A stretch of 64,000 bases of DNA from Heterotrichella gracilis (GCA_032358255.1 JAULBX010009991.1:186001-250000), one strand, 5' to 3'. Positions 1 to 12,387 are shown, counted from the first letter of the stretch. The notes: a model not told the origin generated them from the letters alone. Translations and numbers: made by a program.

Positions 1-878
1 TAGAGGCAACTGACTTGGACAAGGCTGCCTTTAGACCGTGCATCAAGTTGGTCAAAGCACCCAACTCCTCGTTCAGGGTCTGATTCCTACATTCTGATTG
101 TATCAACTGCTCGTGCTGCTGCTCGGCAATTCGCTGCGCATCCAGGCGAAGGCCCAGGTTCTCTTCAGCCAGACGTGCAACATCCTGCTGTGCTGTGGAC
201 AACTGTTCTTGCAGCTCCCTTGTTGCGCCAGCAGCGGCGTCAGAAAACTTTGCCATCCCTCTCACTCCCAACGCTCCACGATTAACTTCCTCACGACGCT
301 GCAACTGGGTCTCTGTCGTCGGGCATGAGGAAAAACCTGACAATTAAAGTGAGGACTGCCAGGTATGACAAAGCGGCTCTATCAGTCATATGCCCGTTGT
401 AAGCAAGGACCAGGGTTGACGTGCCAAGAGCTAGCAGCACCATAATAAGGGAAACCCGGTACGTGCGAACCCACTGGCCCAGATTCCTCACAGGATTTAC
501 CATCTTGGAATTTCCCCTGTGGGTAGGGTAATTAACTCGAAACTATAGCCGAACAGCAGCCCACAGACATGTTTGTGGGGTATGTTAACCACAACTCGAA
601 GATAAAGAGCTACGAGGGTTGCGGAAAGCTCTTGAGCTTCGAGTTGAGGCTGCCAAAAGAAAGTTTGAAGCAAAAAACAGCGGGAAAACGCTCCACGTGT
701 TCCAAGAGGTACTGTGAGTGCCTGTCCATCCACAAAACAACTCCAATAAGCAAAGCCGCAAACACCTCAACCACGAAGAGACTTTTAAAACAACAATCCT
801 AGTGAAGTAGCTCATTACGCAGAGTTGCAGAGCTTCTGACCTGGGTTGTGTGGCATGCCTTTCCGTGTTTGCATGCAT
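1..878 (-). CDS. Membrane / coiled-coil protein, partial (3' end beyond the window)
   Basis: I do not recognise this protein. A three-exon model on the minus strand keeps frame: 878-841, 781-614 and 516-291. The first intron is only 59 nt, so the first exon is uncertain. The reading has a hydrophobic N-terminal segment (around VVEVFAALLIGVVLW) and two more in the third exon (VSLIMVLLALGTSTLVLAY and a segment ending LIVRFF). That frame stops at 291, but another frame, open from about 310 to the window edge, encodes a typical coiled coil (e.g. ATRELQEQLSTAQQDVARL). Two genes 35 bp apart on one strand are unlikely, so I infer one gene with an unresolved small intron or a frameshift near 290-330. 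Membrane helices followed by a coiled coil resemble ER proteins of the BAP31 type, but only in architecture. Confidence 0.4.
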
Positions 879-1061
879 ATGAAAGTGATTAGGTCCACAC
901 GATCACCTTGTTATCAAGAGTGATACAAACAGAGCCAGTTGGGCTGAAATATTTTGTCTCGATTTCTTTGGTTAATTGCTGCAACTGGGTCACGGCACAG
1001 TGCTGGTGGGTTGCGACATCGTGGCGTGCTCGCTGCCCCTGCCCAGCCCTTCAAGGGTGGC

Positions 1062-1797
1062 ATGTTTTCTCCTGGCCTGGCCAAACGCCTTATGAGCATG
1101 GCAGCAGGTGACTCTGGACCCGTAGCTTCTGCAATCAGCAGGCAAGTGTCATGAGCAGGGCAAGGTCTGCACCTGCAGTGGTTGTCAAGTGAAGCGGGTT
1201 GGTACTGTTCCTCCTTTTTCACCCCTCGACTGACTGTGCCCTGGTGTTGCAATAGGAAAATCCAAGAGAGCTTGAAACCCATCCAGCTAACGGTAGTGAA
1301 TGAGTCTGACAAGCACAAGGGTCATTCAGGCAACCCTTCTGGCCACGCCGATGCAGAGACGCACTTCAGGTACCAGATGCACGCCTCCTTGTGGGAGTTC
1401 AACCGGTTGGCAGTTGCATTGTTATCTGCTTGACACATGCACATGTGCACCATCGCTCCTTGTGCACCTACTCCATGCATAAAAGACCCATGCCGCACCG
1501 CTTCAGCTCCTGCGCTTATGGTTCTGCACGAGGAGCAGCCTTCACCCTGTTCTTGTGTGACAAACCGGTGTCACACAACCTGACACCATTCCAGATGTTG
1601 GCAGTCAGGTCCACATCCAAGTTGTCGCTCCCCTGTGCAGGATTGAAGTAGTGTCAGAGGAGTTTGAGGGCAGCAACATGGTGCAGCGCCACCGGTTGAT
1701 ATACAACCTGCTCAGCGACGAGTTTAAGGAAGGTCTGCACGCCCTTGCGCTGAAGACGAAAACTCCTGGGGAGGTGGGCGTGCAAGGCCCCAAGTGA
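1062..1797 (+). CDS. BolA-family protein
   Basis: A three-exon gene: 1062-1141, 1256-1369 and 1641-1797, giving about 116 residues. The BolA fold is clear: SGPVASAISRKIQESLKP, then QLTVVNESDKHKGH, then AETHFRIEVVSEEFEG and a C-terminal helix with MVQRHRLIYNLLSDE and GLHALALKTKTP. The conserved V-x-N-E-S and the H-R helix-turn-helix-like segment are intact. BolA proteins usually partner monothiol glutaredoxins in iron-sulfur trafficking. The first intron starts with GC rather than GT (AG|GCAAGT); without it the frame breaks. The ATG at 1062 is the first in frame after an upstream stop at 945, so the N-terminus (MFSPGLAKRL...) is short; mitochondrial or plastid targeting is possible but not shown. 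Confidence 0.88.
1142..1255 (+). other. GC-AG intron in the BolA gene
   Basis: The exon ends ...AGCAG and the intron begins GCAAGTGTC, an exact match to the AG|GCAAGT consensus of GC-AG introns. The acceptor is GCAATAG. Joining at these sites gives S-R-K-I in frame, as expected for BolA. Confidence 0.8.
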
Positions 1798-2843
1798 ACC
1801 CCCTGCCGGCCCCTATCGCAGCCCTGCAAGGCTGCGTCTTACCCAGTATTTTTGGCTCTGGGGATTTTCAACGCACTTGCACCCACCCAGTGCTGTAGAA
1901 ACGGCATGCCAGGGACACCCAACAGTATCTACTGCATGCACTGAGAATCACACTGCAGAGTGGGGGGGCCCTGGTGCCTGCCATGGCACTTGACAGCGAC
2001 TTGCAAAGGACAGCTGCATCCTAGGGGAGCAGGGGGGTTGGCCACTCGCCTTAATGCATCCATTTTGCCACTCATGGAGCTGTGGTTTTGCGTTGTTTAG
2101 GTGTCGAACGGCCACTGCCATAACTGCCCATTTGCCCTAAAGGGCGCTGCCGCTGGTGTGAATTGTCTTGACAGATGTTTTCTCCCGTGTTCAACCACTG
2201 CAGCGTGTGATCGACGTCTTCCCATATTACCGCATTATTGTATTGTTCTCAGCTGCTTGTTTAAGCTAGCTGGTTTCTGTAACGCGTCTTGCACCCCCAA
2301 GGCCTGCAAACGACAGTGGCCCCAACATATTGCTATTTTCCATGAAAAACCCAACAAAAAATAAACCCTTTTTTAGGGTCTAGGGTTTAGGGTAAACCTC
2401 CTTCATTTCATCCCTGGGATCATGCCCTCGGGATGACAGTGTGGGTACTCTGGAGGTATTTGAAATATCCTTAAACCGGTCTCGAAGGTCTGCCACGACG
2501 CCAACAACCCTGGTTCAAAAGGCTAAGCAACCAACACGGACGAACAAAGTTCTTCATGCGCTACTCATTGTGGGTCGCCGCTTCGCTCACTGTCGTTTGA
2601 TAGCGCACGCTGAGTAGGAGGGTGTCCCATGCCAATGTGATGCATATATGCTCCGTAGAACCCTCGCTACGATTGAACCAACCGTAAACCAGCGCGGTAC
2701 AAGTTGAAACGCTCCCACTTGCTATACAAAGCCTGTTCTTGTTGTAGGCAGTAGTGTGTACAAGCGGAGCTCAGCATTACTGGGCACCTCATTCCGCCTT
2801 CAAACGTTAATTCAAAATCACTGCCCACCAAACCACCCCAGCC
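1798..2843. other. Intergenic, BolA to the next gene
   Basis: I see no credible coding exon. A short telomere-like tract (agggtctagggtttagggt) lies near 2376-2394. A partly self-complementary stretch lies around 2560-2615 (CTACTCA ... TGAGTAG, TGCGCT ... AGCGCA). Confidence 0.5.
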
Positions 2844-4047
2844 ATGGCAACGAACAGCTTTGTGACGCCAAAGAAGGCAGCAAAGGAGGGTGAAGACATC
2901 AGCTTTCCTTTCGCGTCCCCTGTGGCTGCACCCTTCACTCCCTTCGCCAGCAAGCTCGCCCATCAGGTACAGTAGTGGTACAGTGCATCTCGACTCAAAT
3001 GCACGCCTATGCCGGTTGTAGAGCGCAGGGGCCTCACGGATACCTTGCACACGTACACGGTTTTTTAACGAAAGCCTTCTGTGGGTTCCGTGTAGACATC
3101 GGAGGGCACGGGTGTGCAAGCCACTGACACCCCGGGCAGGTCGGCTTCTGAGCTTGATTCCACTGTGGGCTCAAAGCGCCCACGATTCAGGTAAGCTGGG
3201 TCCCTTCAAAGTTTATGCAACCCTGCAGAGTGACCCAACAACGGCCAGGATTGCACGAGAAGTGGCTCACTACCTTTACCTCCTGTGCTGCAGCTTTGCC
3301 AGCCCTCCACCCAAGAAGCACCATGCTTGCGAGGACACCCTCCCCAGCCTGCCTGCATCCATGGCTGCCCCTGGAAGCCACACCTCCTCAGTCTCGGTGC
3401 AGACCCCAGTTGCCCTCACGCCCATGGTGAAGCCATTCACGGCATCACCAGTCAACTTCCAGCGCGTGCAAAACCTGATTGCAACCCCTAGCTCAGGGTC
3501 AGGCCAGGGCACCAGCCTCATCTTCTGCAACGATGAGCAGAAGGGAGGCCACTCTGAGCATCACAGCGCAAGCCATGCCAAACCTCCTCTCTGCCTATCC
3601 CCTCCGCGGAACCGCAGCAAGGCAAACATCCAGATCACGCCCCCGAACCTGCCAGTGATTGGCTCTGTATTTGACGACTCCCCTGTTACGGTAGGGTTAT
3701 CTTGGCAATGCTTTCCTGAACTTGCTGCAACAGCGGTCGGCGGTAGCTCATTGTCGGGCAGCACATAAAGTGTTAAATTGTTATATGGTGCTGTGCAGGG
3801 TGTGGTTTTGGACGCCGCAGTGATGGCACAGCTGTCTCACAACCTGACATCCAAAACAGAGTTTGAGAAGGAGGAGCTACCGTCAGACGATGAGGATGAC
3901 GAGCCCCGTCCCCTTGTGGTGACGAAGCAGTTCGACTTGCCAACCGCTGCTGCAGTCGCAAGGCTGTACAGCCAACCAAGGGGCGTGAACAGGCAGTCGC
4001 CAGGCGCCATGAAAAGCCCACTGGACATCCTGTTGGGGAAGCTTTGA
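2844..4047 (+). CDS. Unknown disordered protein, 287 aa
   Basis: Four exons keep frame: 2844-2966, 3096-3190, 3294-3690 and 3799-4047. All introns are GT-AG with phases that match. The ATG at 2844 has a favourable context (gccATGG). I do not recognise the family. The protein is mostly low-complexity and rich in Ser, Thr and Pro, with many S/T-P sites (e.g. TPMVKPFTASP, TPPNLPVIG), an acidic patch (PSDDEDDEP) and a short hydrophobic end, SPLDILLGKL. Such composition is common in regulated nuclear or cell-cycle proteins, but no named motif (D-box, KEN) is visible, so no function is assigned. Confidence 0.65.
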
Positions 4048-6022
4048 GCAGTACGGTTAAATGTTGTGTGCGGCAAGCAACTGCAACTTCAGTGACTATC
4101 TTTTCAACTGGTTGCCCACCACCACTAGTGTCTCGGCCATATGTGCAGCTTGCAGGTGGTTTTTAGGGACTGCAGTGTTTGGATGTGCCAAGGCGACCCC
4201 TACTGTCTTTCTTGAGCATACAGTCCAGCGTTTCCTTTCCGCCCAGGGGATATGGAAGCGCTTGTAGGATGGCACAAGTGGGGTAACTGCCGTGCTTGGT
4301 TGTGCTTTACTTGACTGGCATGCGCAGTTAAAATGTTGTGCAGTGTAGCAAAAGCCAATTGGAGTACCACTGACAAGTTGACTTAACCCTTATGGGATTC
4401 AAATTTTTTTTTGCAGTGTTGTAGAACCCATCACCTGTCATATGCTAGATGCAGTGCAAGGTGCTCAAATAGCCAAGGTTGGTTGGGCTCTAGCGTCCTT
4501 TTCAAGTCGCCAAGGTGCCATTCATAGGTGCAGGACTAATCTAATTTAGATGTCGACGAACAGTCACAGGATGCTTGCAGGGTTTTATTATCCTGAAAGA
4601 AATCACAGGTTGAACCTTGTGTGCCAGGGGGCTGCAGAGTGAGCAGATTGGGGGGTAGTGTGGTACAACGTAGTACGAAGTGCCTAGTTAATTACCCGCA
4701 AAGGTGGCAGTTTAGAATTGCATAGAAAGCTTTCTACAATCCGGGACAAGATACATCAGTTCTACAAAATCACTGACTTCGCAAAGCTTGTTCTTAAAAT
4801 CATGATCTTTTGAATCAGACGGTATGGCCTTGACCCCGCAGACACAACCCGTAGATATGTAATCAGCATGTCATGTCATTGATCCATCGATGAACGTTAC
4901 CGCCAAATGCCGCATACACATGTGCAGCACTTGTGTATGCAGTGCCATTGCACAAAGCTTCAAATTCAGCAAGATGTAGCTATCTATAGGCCTTGTGGCT
5001 CAGCAGCTGGCCTTTCAAAGTGGCCTGTCTTAGGCCTGTCTACTATACTAATAACCTAGCAGGCTGCCTAGCCAACCCCACCCTACCAATACAGAAAATT
5101 CATTTTTTTGTTCGCATGCATAGGCAGGCTTGTCTCACCCTACGCTGAACTGTAGTAGACTGCAAACACTTGCAGGCTAAAGGCTAAATCAGAAACGTCC
5201 TGGATCCACCAGGGTTCAACCTGGTCCAGCTGTCAGACACTACGGCCATCAGTGGCCAGAGTCTGATGTCCCTTTCAGACATAGTTGGATTCAAATCACA
5301 TTTGCAGAAAACTTTGCATAAAAACGATACCGCCAGTCTTGACAGAACAATTGCAAGCTTATTGACCAGTTATCTTTTGTGAGAATACTTGGCGCCAGAG
5401 CTGTTGGAGGTCGCCAACACAGTTGGGAAAAAACCCTCCCAAGAAAACTTTGAACTTTGACCTCCTAAAACGATGACAGAAGCAATCAGCCAGCTGCCGC
5501 CAATGCACCACTGCGAGAGGCATCATACCCTCTGCCGCGTGGACGCCAGCCAGCCATTCAAACTGACAAGCTCACAGAGGCAGCTGCCGCCCACCACGCG
5601 CGCGCCAACATTATCGACAGGGACTGTTCCTGTCACGTGTGGCACTTGTCCTGTCCCCACAATCGGTACCCTGCGCAGCCATCCACGGCCGCAATCATGC
5701 AGCGCACCAGGCTGCTCCTAGCGCATGTCCCCTCACAGGTCAGGCACGCCGCACACCCGGTTGGCAGGCACCGACACATCTGCACCAAACACAGACATGC
5801 AGGACAGGGTGAGTCACTGTGCATGTGGCTCATTTGCATCACGACGTGCGCTACATGCATGCGCAGGTATACATTGATGTGCACTGCAGCATGGGATGGT
5901 ACCATCCAAGCGTCATCATGATATAGGCCTACATAAACCCAAGGTATGAACACCAGACAAACACCATGTACTATGGAATTGAAAAAAATAAAAATAAAAT
6001 AAGAACAAGCCCACTTTAAATA
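4048..6022. other. Intergenic, convergent 3' ends
   Basis: This holds the 3' regions of the plus-strand gene ending at 4047 and the minus-strand gene ending at 6023. I see no supported gene. A small inverted repeat with 9-nt arms (gcatacaca / tgtgtatgc) lies at 4912-4940. A possible plus-strand reading starting at the ATG near 5697 looks like a basic transit peptide (MQRTRLLLAHVPSQVR) and ends at a GTGAGT donor, but I could not connect it to a second exon. Confidence 0.4.
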
Positions 6023-9000
6023 TTAACCCTTGACCATGCACGCACCCATCTTCTTGGGGTATGCCAGTCCCAGGTTTGCCATGATCTTTGAGAACTCAGG
6101 CTTAGGCTTGGTGAGGCGTGGGTTGAGGCTGCGCTCCTCTCCAATGGTGCTGCTCAAGCGGCCCTGCAAAAGACATAAAATGATATGAGGAAAAGTAAAA
6201 GCAGATTGAGGTCAAAGTGGAACTCTGTTTCACTACGGCTTCCCAGAATGCAGGTGAGGATTGGCCCGTAGTGGCGATCAGGGATCCGGCATCGTTGGGA
6301 TCGGATTACTATGGGCAGTTTGGGCTGCGCTCCTGGCAAATGGACTGCTCAACCGGCCTCAGAGGTTGAGCAGCAGCGATGACCAACATCAGGTATAGAC
6401 ATGGCCAACCCGTTTTGACATGCCATTTCCGCCATGCCCAGTGCACCGAGAAGCCCACCTTGTTGCGATAACCTTTAACCCTGGGCCTGAACCCTAAACC
6501 CCACCTTGTAGTCATGTGCCGGGTACACGGTGGTGGTGTCCGGCAAGGTGAACAGGCGGCCATGCACGCTGTCATACAGGGTTTCCGCCGACCCCTGCTG
6601 GAAGTCTGTGCGCCCACAGCCGCGTATGAGCAGGGCGTCTCCAGTGAACACCATGCCGCCACCCCTGAGCGTGTAGTAGCTGACACAGCCGTTGGTGTGC
6701 CCTGCATGATAAGGAATCAAGTTAAAAAAGGGAAATAGGTAAACAAATATGTAGTGGTGTGCCCTGAATATGAAGCCGCCACCGTTGAGTGGGTAGGTAG
6801 CTCACGCAGCCGTTGGTGTGCCCTTCATGATAAGGAATTAAATGAAAAGGGGAAATGCTAAACAAATAAGTATTGGTGTGCCATGAACACCATGCTGTCA
6901 TTGATGAGCGTGACATAGCCGATGGTGTGGCCTGCTTAAATAAATGGTGAAATTAAATAAGATATTATATAAATTGGAATCAGGAATACGGTAAATAAAC
7001 ATTCCATGTTATGATGTAAATCTTGATGTGCAAGCAACACCAGGTGCATCGTCAGCCAACTGGAGGCTTTTGCACAGCAGGTTAAGTGCCATTGGATGAT
7101 TGCTTGACTGATCCACTAGCCACGTAACAGGACCATGGCATCGCTGCATAACATCATTTCATGGCGGCAGGACGATGTCACGCCTGGCATGCCATGGCAT
7201 GAGATAGGATGTCCTTAATGCTACCTAATTTCTAAAGGATAGGTGGGTAGCAAACTTGAAGCACTGATAATACCCTTCTGGTAGAACAGTCAATGCATGC
7301 CATGGCATGTCAGGCAATATTTTCACTAGCCAGGGTTGGGGAATCCAGCTATCCTCACCCGGTGTGGCGATAACTTCAATCTCATGGCCGCCAATGATGA
7401 TGGAGTCCCCATCTTCGTACAGCACATCGGCCCTGGCCTCGCTGCTCTTGGAAATACCAGATAGGACGCCGGGCAGGCGTTTCTGTGTGCACAGCCACGG
7501 CATTTTCAGCATGAAACATGGAAGTCAACATGCTGCTGCTCTGGATGACGCCATCACTGGGACCGGGTTTTGTGCTGTGTGGTATCCCCTTCTTCTAGCA
7601 CGAATGCACAGTGCTGGTAGAATGCCTTAAACAGTACCTCGAGGTCTATAGACGCAGCACCTAGAGGCCCATATCCATCAATAGCTACGGTAGTGCCTTA
7701 GATGCGATCTTTATGTATATGAATATTTCGTAAAAAATGCAAGCACTCTACCTTGAGCTCTCCGGTGCCTGTGATGTGATCCGCATGGCAGTGGGTGTTG
7801 ATGGCGTAGGTGAGCTTCAACCCAAGCTCCTCAAGCACCTTGATGTCACGATCAACCTGTGCGCAATGTAGACATGCAAGGTCACTGAATGAATGTGGCA
7901 GGGGCCGATGGCCAAATTGCCGCAGCATGGTGCAGTTGGGTGATTGCAATGTGGTACCACTGACATTGATGGCACCCGATGGGTTCCATGATATTGGACT
8001 GTGGCTTGCATGAAATCAGATTGGACTACCACCATGATCATTTGATGCAGTAACCACAGCTTGCAGGCCATTTGCAGCAAATGCCCCCTCAATATTTCAC
8101 GTCTGCATCCTATTGCCCAGCAAAAATCCTGCCAGCTAAAATGAGCATGACCCTTGGGTCAAAACTGTTGGCAATAATAAGTGGGCTTTCTCTGCGCCTC
8201 GGCAAAATGGCAAACAGCATGAGAGCGGGTGGTCTGCAGACTGGCACCCAGCTCCACACCTGCTCAAGAACCGGGTCGATGATAACGGCCTCCCCAGATG
8301 CACTGTCCCCCAAGATGTAGGTGTAGGTGCTGGATTCAGTGTCAAACAGCTGCTTGAACACAAGGTTCTCAGCCTTGCCCTGGCTGTGGTCCTCCAGGCT
8401 ATCACCTGTGAAAGGTTTGAGGGGCAAGCTGTTGCTGGGTGGCCAGGCCTTGGGAGTTGGCACACAACAGGGTAGCCATGAGCAGCACGGAAACACATGT
8501 ATTTAGAGCAGCTGCTGTGGTTGTGACGCACTTAGCCACTGCATCTCTGGCTGTTTGCCTATGCACGCCAGGCCCAGAGTCGCGCCCAGGCGTATGGCAG
8601 AGGGAGTGTCCAGCTTTGCCTGTAGGGCAAGGTAGAGAAGCAGTACCGCAGTGGACTTGACTTCGTCTTTGCACTCTATCTGCAGTGGGCAGGAAGTGTT
8701 GTGTTTGGACTGTATGAGCTCAGTGTCACTCATGATGGCAGGATCACAGGCAATGTCATTAAGTTCAGCGGTAATCAATGTTGCACGCACCAGGACTGGC
8801 TTGGTTAGCCTGTCCAGTGCACGTAGGACCGTCAGAGTATCTGGCTTTGTGAGGGTAGGGGACTCAGGCGTTTGGAGGCCTGCCTTGTGCAGGTTCAGCA
8901 CGCTGCACACCACAACGCCACATTGTCCAGTGGGGTATTGAAAGAGAGCTAGCTGGTACCCAAAAGAGCAGGACAATGGTTGAAAGGCTCAAAGGGCAAA

Positions 9001-9450
9001 CACATCAGAAGCTTCCTACACTGATAGTAGCTACCTTTTGTAATAGCCCAACTGGAGCACCTCTGTCACCTGCTTAAGCAAGCAGTGAGGGCTTGATCAG
9101 GACCGGTAGAGTTGAGCTATTGAAAAACTGTGGGGGTAAAGGCTTCAAACCCTGTTTTGCGACGGTACTGGAACCTGGAGCTTTACCTTGCCGACAGCTG
9201 TGCCTACAGGACCCACGCAAGTCCCCAAAACCCTGCCAAAGTCGGCCTCAAAGCTTGCGGGGCTGAGGATGGCTTGTGATCTGACGGCTCGGTTGTGTCC
9301 TCGCAGGGCCTGGCTGATCGCTGGGCCTGGCTGATCACGCATGTTGCTGGGTCTGGCTCGGGTTGTGACAGAGTTGAGACTGGAGTGGGGTGGGAAGCTT
9401 GGAGGGGACAAGGCAGGGTTATCTTTGATGGTAAACTTGGTTTGTGACAT
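6023..9450 (-). CDS. ETHE1: ETHE1-type persulfide dioxygenase with N-terminal phosphatase-like domain
   Basis: Eight exons keep frame: 9450-9187, 8952-8791, 8679-8532, 8405-8260, 7856-7752, 7482-7359, 6701-6505 and 6163-6023; about 428 aa. The C-terminal half is a metallo-beta-lactamase-fold persulfide dioxygenase. It shows [31 protein letters not shown] and YPAHDY, which supply the iron ligands, and ends [11 protein letters not shown]...YPKKM as in ETHE1. The family oxidises glutathione persulfide to sulfite in mitochondrial sulfide catabolism. Ahead of it lie about 190 residues: a Ser/Ala/Arg-rich start, then a domain resembling the phosphatase-like (DUF442) domain fused to beta-lactamase-like hydrolases in bacteria ([18 protein letters not shown], then [17 protein letters not shown]). 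Its P-loop reads C-KDEV-K-S, with Lys where an Arg is usual. The first exon joins are less certain than the rest. The gene is divergent from RRP41. Confidence 0.88.
6740..6950 (-). repeat. Two decayed echoes of ETHE1 exon 7 in its upstream intron
   Basis: The exon's 5' edge (acceptor plus [10 protein letters not shown]...GGGMVFTGD, 6640-6720) is repeated in the same orientation at about 6755-6860 and, more degenerate, at 6866-6935. In the first copy the region still reads [10 protein letters not shown] on the minus strand before falling apart. Flanking intron text (gataaggaattaaatgaaaa, aaacaaata) is also repeated, so whole exon-plus-intron units were duplicated. Confidence 0.8.
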
Positions 9451-10082
9451 GGCGCTTCAGGGTTTGCGTTAGAACGCGCGCTGCCCCAAGCTTGCTCACT
9501 GGTGGCCTGGCCTTGATGTTACACGTTCAAACGGCACTCCCCAGCTTTACAGCAGGTACGCAGGTACAGGCCTTCAAGCTTCTGTTGGAGGCTTTCCGAA
9601 ACCCATATAAATATAGATATATTACAACACAAGCCAACATACCAGACTTTATACAGTTACGAGAAGAGTCGAGACACGGAGTCAAGTGACATGCAATGCA
9701 TGGTCCAAATTTTGACCCCCCGCTGCTGGCTGTACCACTTTATAAGGAGTTTATAAGCTTAGAATGCCCCTCGCAAGCTGGCTGATGTTCTTGTGCATAG
9801 GCTTGGCAAAAGGATTTTTTCTTGTTTAGACTGTCCTTTTACAGTAGACGGAGCACTGTACGTAAATCTCTTTCACTGCGTGCATTTGAGCATGCATGCA
9901 CCGAAATTGGTACCAGTAGTTGTGACCTAGCCTACCTACGTGCGTTACACTCTGTCACACTGATGGCCTTAAAAAACAGCTGACGTGTTGGTTCTCATAC
10001 CGCTGGCCTGTACATGCATGGCAAGCATTATCAACAGCCTCCACTTCAGCCGACATATAACTTGTAACTTGGTTGTAACGCA
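9451..10082. promoter_or_regulatory. Shared divergent promoter region (ETHE1-like / RRP41)
   Basis: The two start codons face away from each other across 632 bp. An AT-rich stretch (ccatataaatatagatata, near 9602-9620) is the best TATA-like candidate. No coding exon is seen. Confidence 0.5.
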
Positions 10083-12250
10083 ATGGAATACATATCGCCC
10101 GAGGGCCTCAGGCTCGATGGCAGACGTCCCAAGGAGCTACGACAACTCAGCGCTCAAGTAGGGGTGCTGGATAGTGCAGACGGCTCTGCTATCTTCGAGA
10201 TGGGACACACCAAGGTGAGCAGCTTGGGGACTTGAACGCTTCTTCCTGGTATACTCCTATTGGTGCTGTGCAAAACTTTCTTCCCGGTTGACAACATAGA
10301 TCGAGTCATAAAGGGCAGTGTTTGTCATAGGCCAAGCATATGCATGCATAAGAGGTGGCATATGCATGCATTAGCCCCTTGTGGATGATTGAACCTTCGC
10401 CTGCACGGAAACTGCAGGTACTTGCAGCTGTCTTTGGTCCCAAAGAAGTGGTCAACAGGAGCCAGCTACAGCAAGACCGGGCAATCGTGCGCTGTGAATA
10501 CTCCATGGCCCCTTTCAGCACAGGTGCGGGTTTTGGCACACTACTACATGGCGTCGTTAACTCTGCTTCTTCCATGGTGGCTGCTATTGCATGACCTGTT
10601 GTTCTCTGCTGGTGCATTGGGCCACGGTGTCATACATTGGGTTCTGCTTGTGCTTCAATGGTGCCTGTGTCATGCGCAGGTGAGCGGCGCAAGCGCGGCA
10701 AGTCAGACAGACGGTCCACTGAGCTCACGAAAGTCATCAGGAACACCTTGGAGCAAACAATCATGACGGAGCTCTTGCCTCGCACAGAAATTGACGTGTA
10801 CATACAGGTGGGGTTGAAAAAGGCTGTGTGGTAGTGGCCCTTTGCAGCGGTTGACCGAACGGGAAACGCCATGCCATCACGGACATGAACGTTGATTTAT
10901 TGTTTGGTAAGGTGGATGCGGGTCCTACTGCTTGAGCTCGCATGGTCTAGCCATGACCCCTTTTGTCTACATCACAGCTGAAGCTGTAATTCAGCTTTGG
11001 AGATCTAGGAGGGTTAGAACCCATGTACGCAGCCCCTAAAACCATTTCTGTTGAAACAATTACCACGATGAAGGTGTTATTTTGAAAACACCTAGCAGCA
11101 CAAGAAATCACCTAGGTGCGGCCCATGCCTGCAGGTCCTGCATGCTGATGGCGGGACGCGGAGTGCCGGCATCAACGCTGCATTTCTGGCGCTGGCGGAT
11201 GCAGGTAATGCTAAGATTCCTAAATATCCGGTTAATGCTTGCATTGCTTCATGCAATCCTGCATTGCAGTGGCATTGAGCTACAATGCTTACTTGCACAT
11301 GATGCCATGGCGAACATGTTCTGTCACACTGCTCTTGCAAATTTGAGTGTACTGCTCATCATATGCAATATTGCACACTCCCGACCTTCACGGTCGGTGT
11401 GGTCTTGTGTGGTCTTCATATCTGTCGAGAAACATGGATAAAGCTGGTCCTTGTGGTACCCTGATGCGAGCCAGTGGCCCCATAACTCCGCCTCTGTGTG
11501 TCCCTTTCCCTTTCTTTTCCATGAATTAACAACGCCCTTGCGCATGCCAGGTATTCCTCTGCGGGACATGGTGGCGGCGTGTGCTGCGGGATTCCTGGAT
11601 GGCACCCCGCTTCTGGACTTGAACCAGCAGGAGGACTATGCCAATGGCCCCGATGTGGTGGTTGCCATGCACACCAACCTGGACAAGATCCTGCTGCTGC
11701 AAATGGACAACAAGATCCCCATCGAGACCTTTGAGAGCATTCTGGAGCTGGGCAAAGCGGTGAGTGGTGGCTGGGTTTGCCCACACACCATTTGCTGTGG
11801 TTGCATCTCATGTTGTGAAACCCACTATTTTTTTCTTGGCGATTATTGCCAGCGAGCCACCCGCATGATAGCATTGCTGCTGCTTCGCATGCTTGTGTAT
11901 TGTACCTGGCTGGGCATCAGGTTTGACACCACATGATCGCCATATTGGGAAGCTGAATTATGAGCTCCATGTGGTTTGGTGCGGTAGTGCAAAAGTGGGC
12001 GAGCGGACGAGTGGTTGGCCACCATTTGCCAACCTGGGTACAGTGGTCATGAAGCGTTTGCTCCTGTACTGGGGTGAGGCATGCCAAGCAACAATCGACC
12101 AGGCTACAGGGGCCCTGGGCTCACACACGCTTGCTTGCTTACGTGGGGTTTTGCTTGCAGGGCTGCCATGCAGTAGCGAAGCACATGCGGCAAGTGATGC
12201 TGGACCATGCGCAGCGGCTGGCAGTGTCGAGAGGGATGTTCCAAACGTGA
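10083..12250 (+). CDS. RRP41: Exosome complex core subunit RRP41 (RNase PH-like)
   Basis: Six exons keep frame: 10083-10214, 10418-10523, 10680-10807, 11135-11204, 11551-11759 and 12161-12250; 244 aa, the usual size. It starts MEYISPEGLRLDGRRPKELR and carries the RNase PH landmarks: GSAIFEMGHTKVLAAVFGP, the CEYSMAPFSTGERRKRGKSD segment, then VLHADGGTRSAGINAAFLAL, MVAACAAGF, and the acidic QQEDYANGPDVVVAM. The C-terminal helix contains HAVAKHMRQVMLDH. RRP41 forms the hexameric ring of the RNA exosome with RRP45, RRP42 and others. In plants it may retain phosphorolytic activity; the acidic residues near the active site (DGT...NQQEDY) are present. The first, second, fourth and fifth introns begin right after conserved motifs, typical of eukaryotic RRP41 genes. 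Confidence 0.95.
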
Positions 12251-12387
12251 TGCCCAGGGCACCACCAACTTAACCATGGCGCCCGCTGGTGTGTATGGTG
12301 CGGCACCCAAGTGCTGGAGTGCAAGGCCCCCACCGGCCGGCCACACTGGCCAACCAACGCCAGGGTAGGTATACCTGCAACGCAAAA

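Noticed and set aside
2536-2640. Possible structured RNA gene
   Set aside because: There is some self-complementarity but no tRNA, snRNA or other known RNA signature.
2667-3119. 150-codon minus-strand open frame
   Set aside because: Overlaps two phased plus-strand exons and has no recognisable feature.
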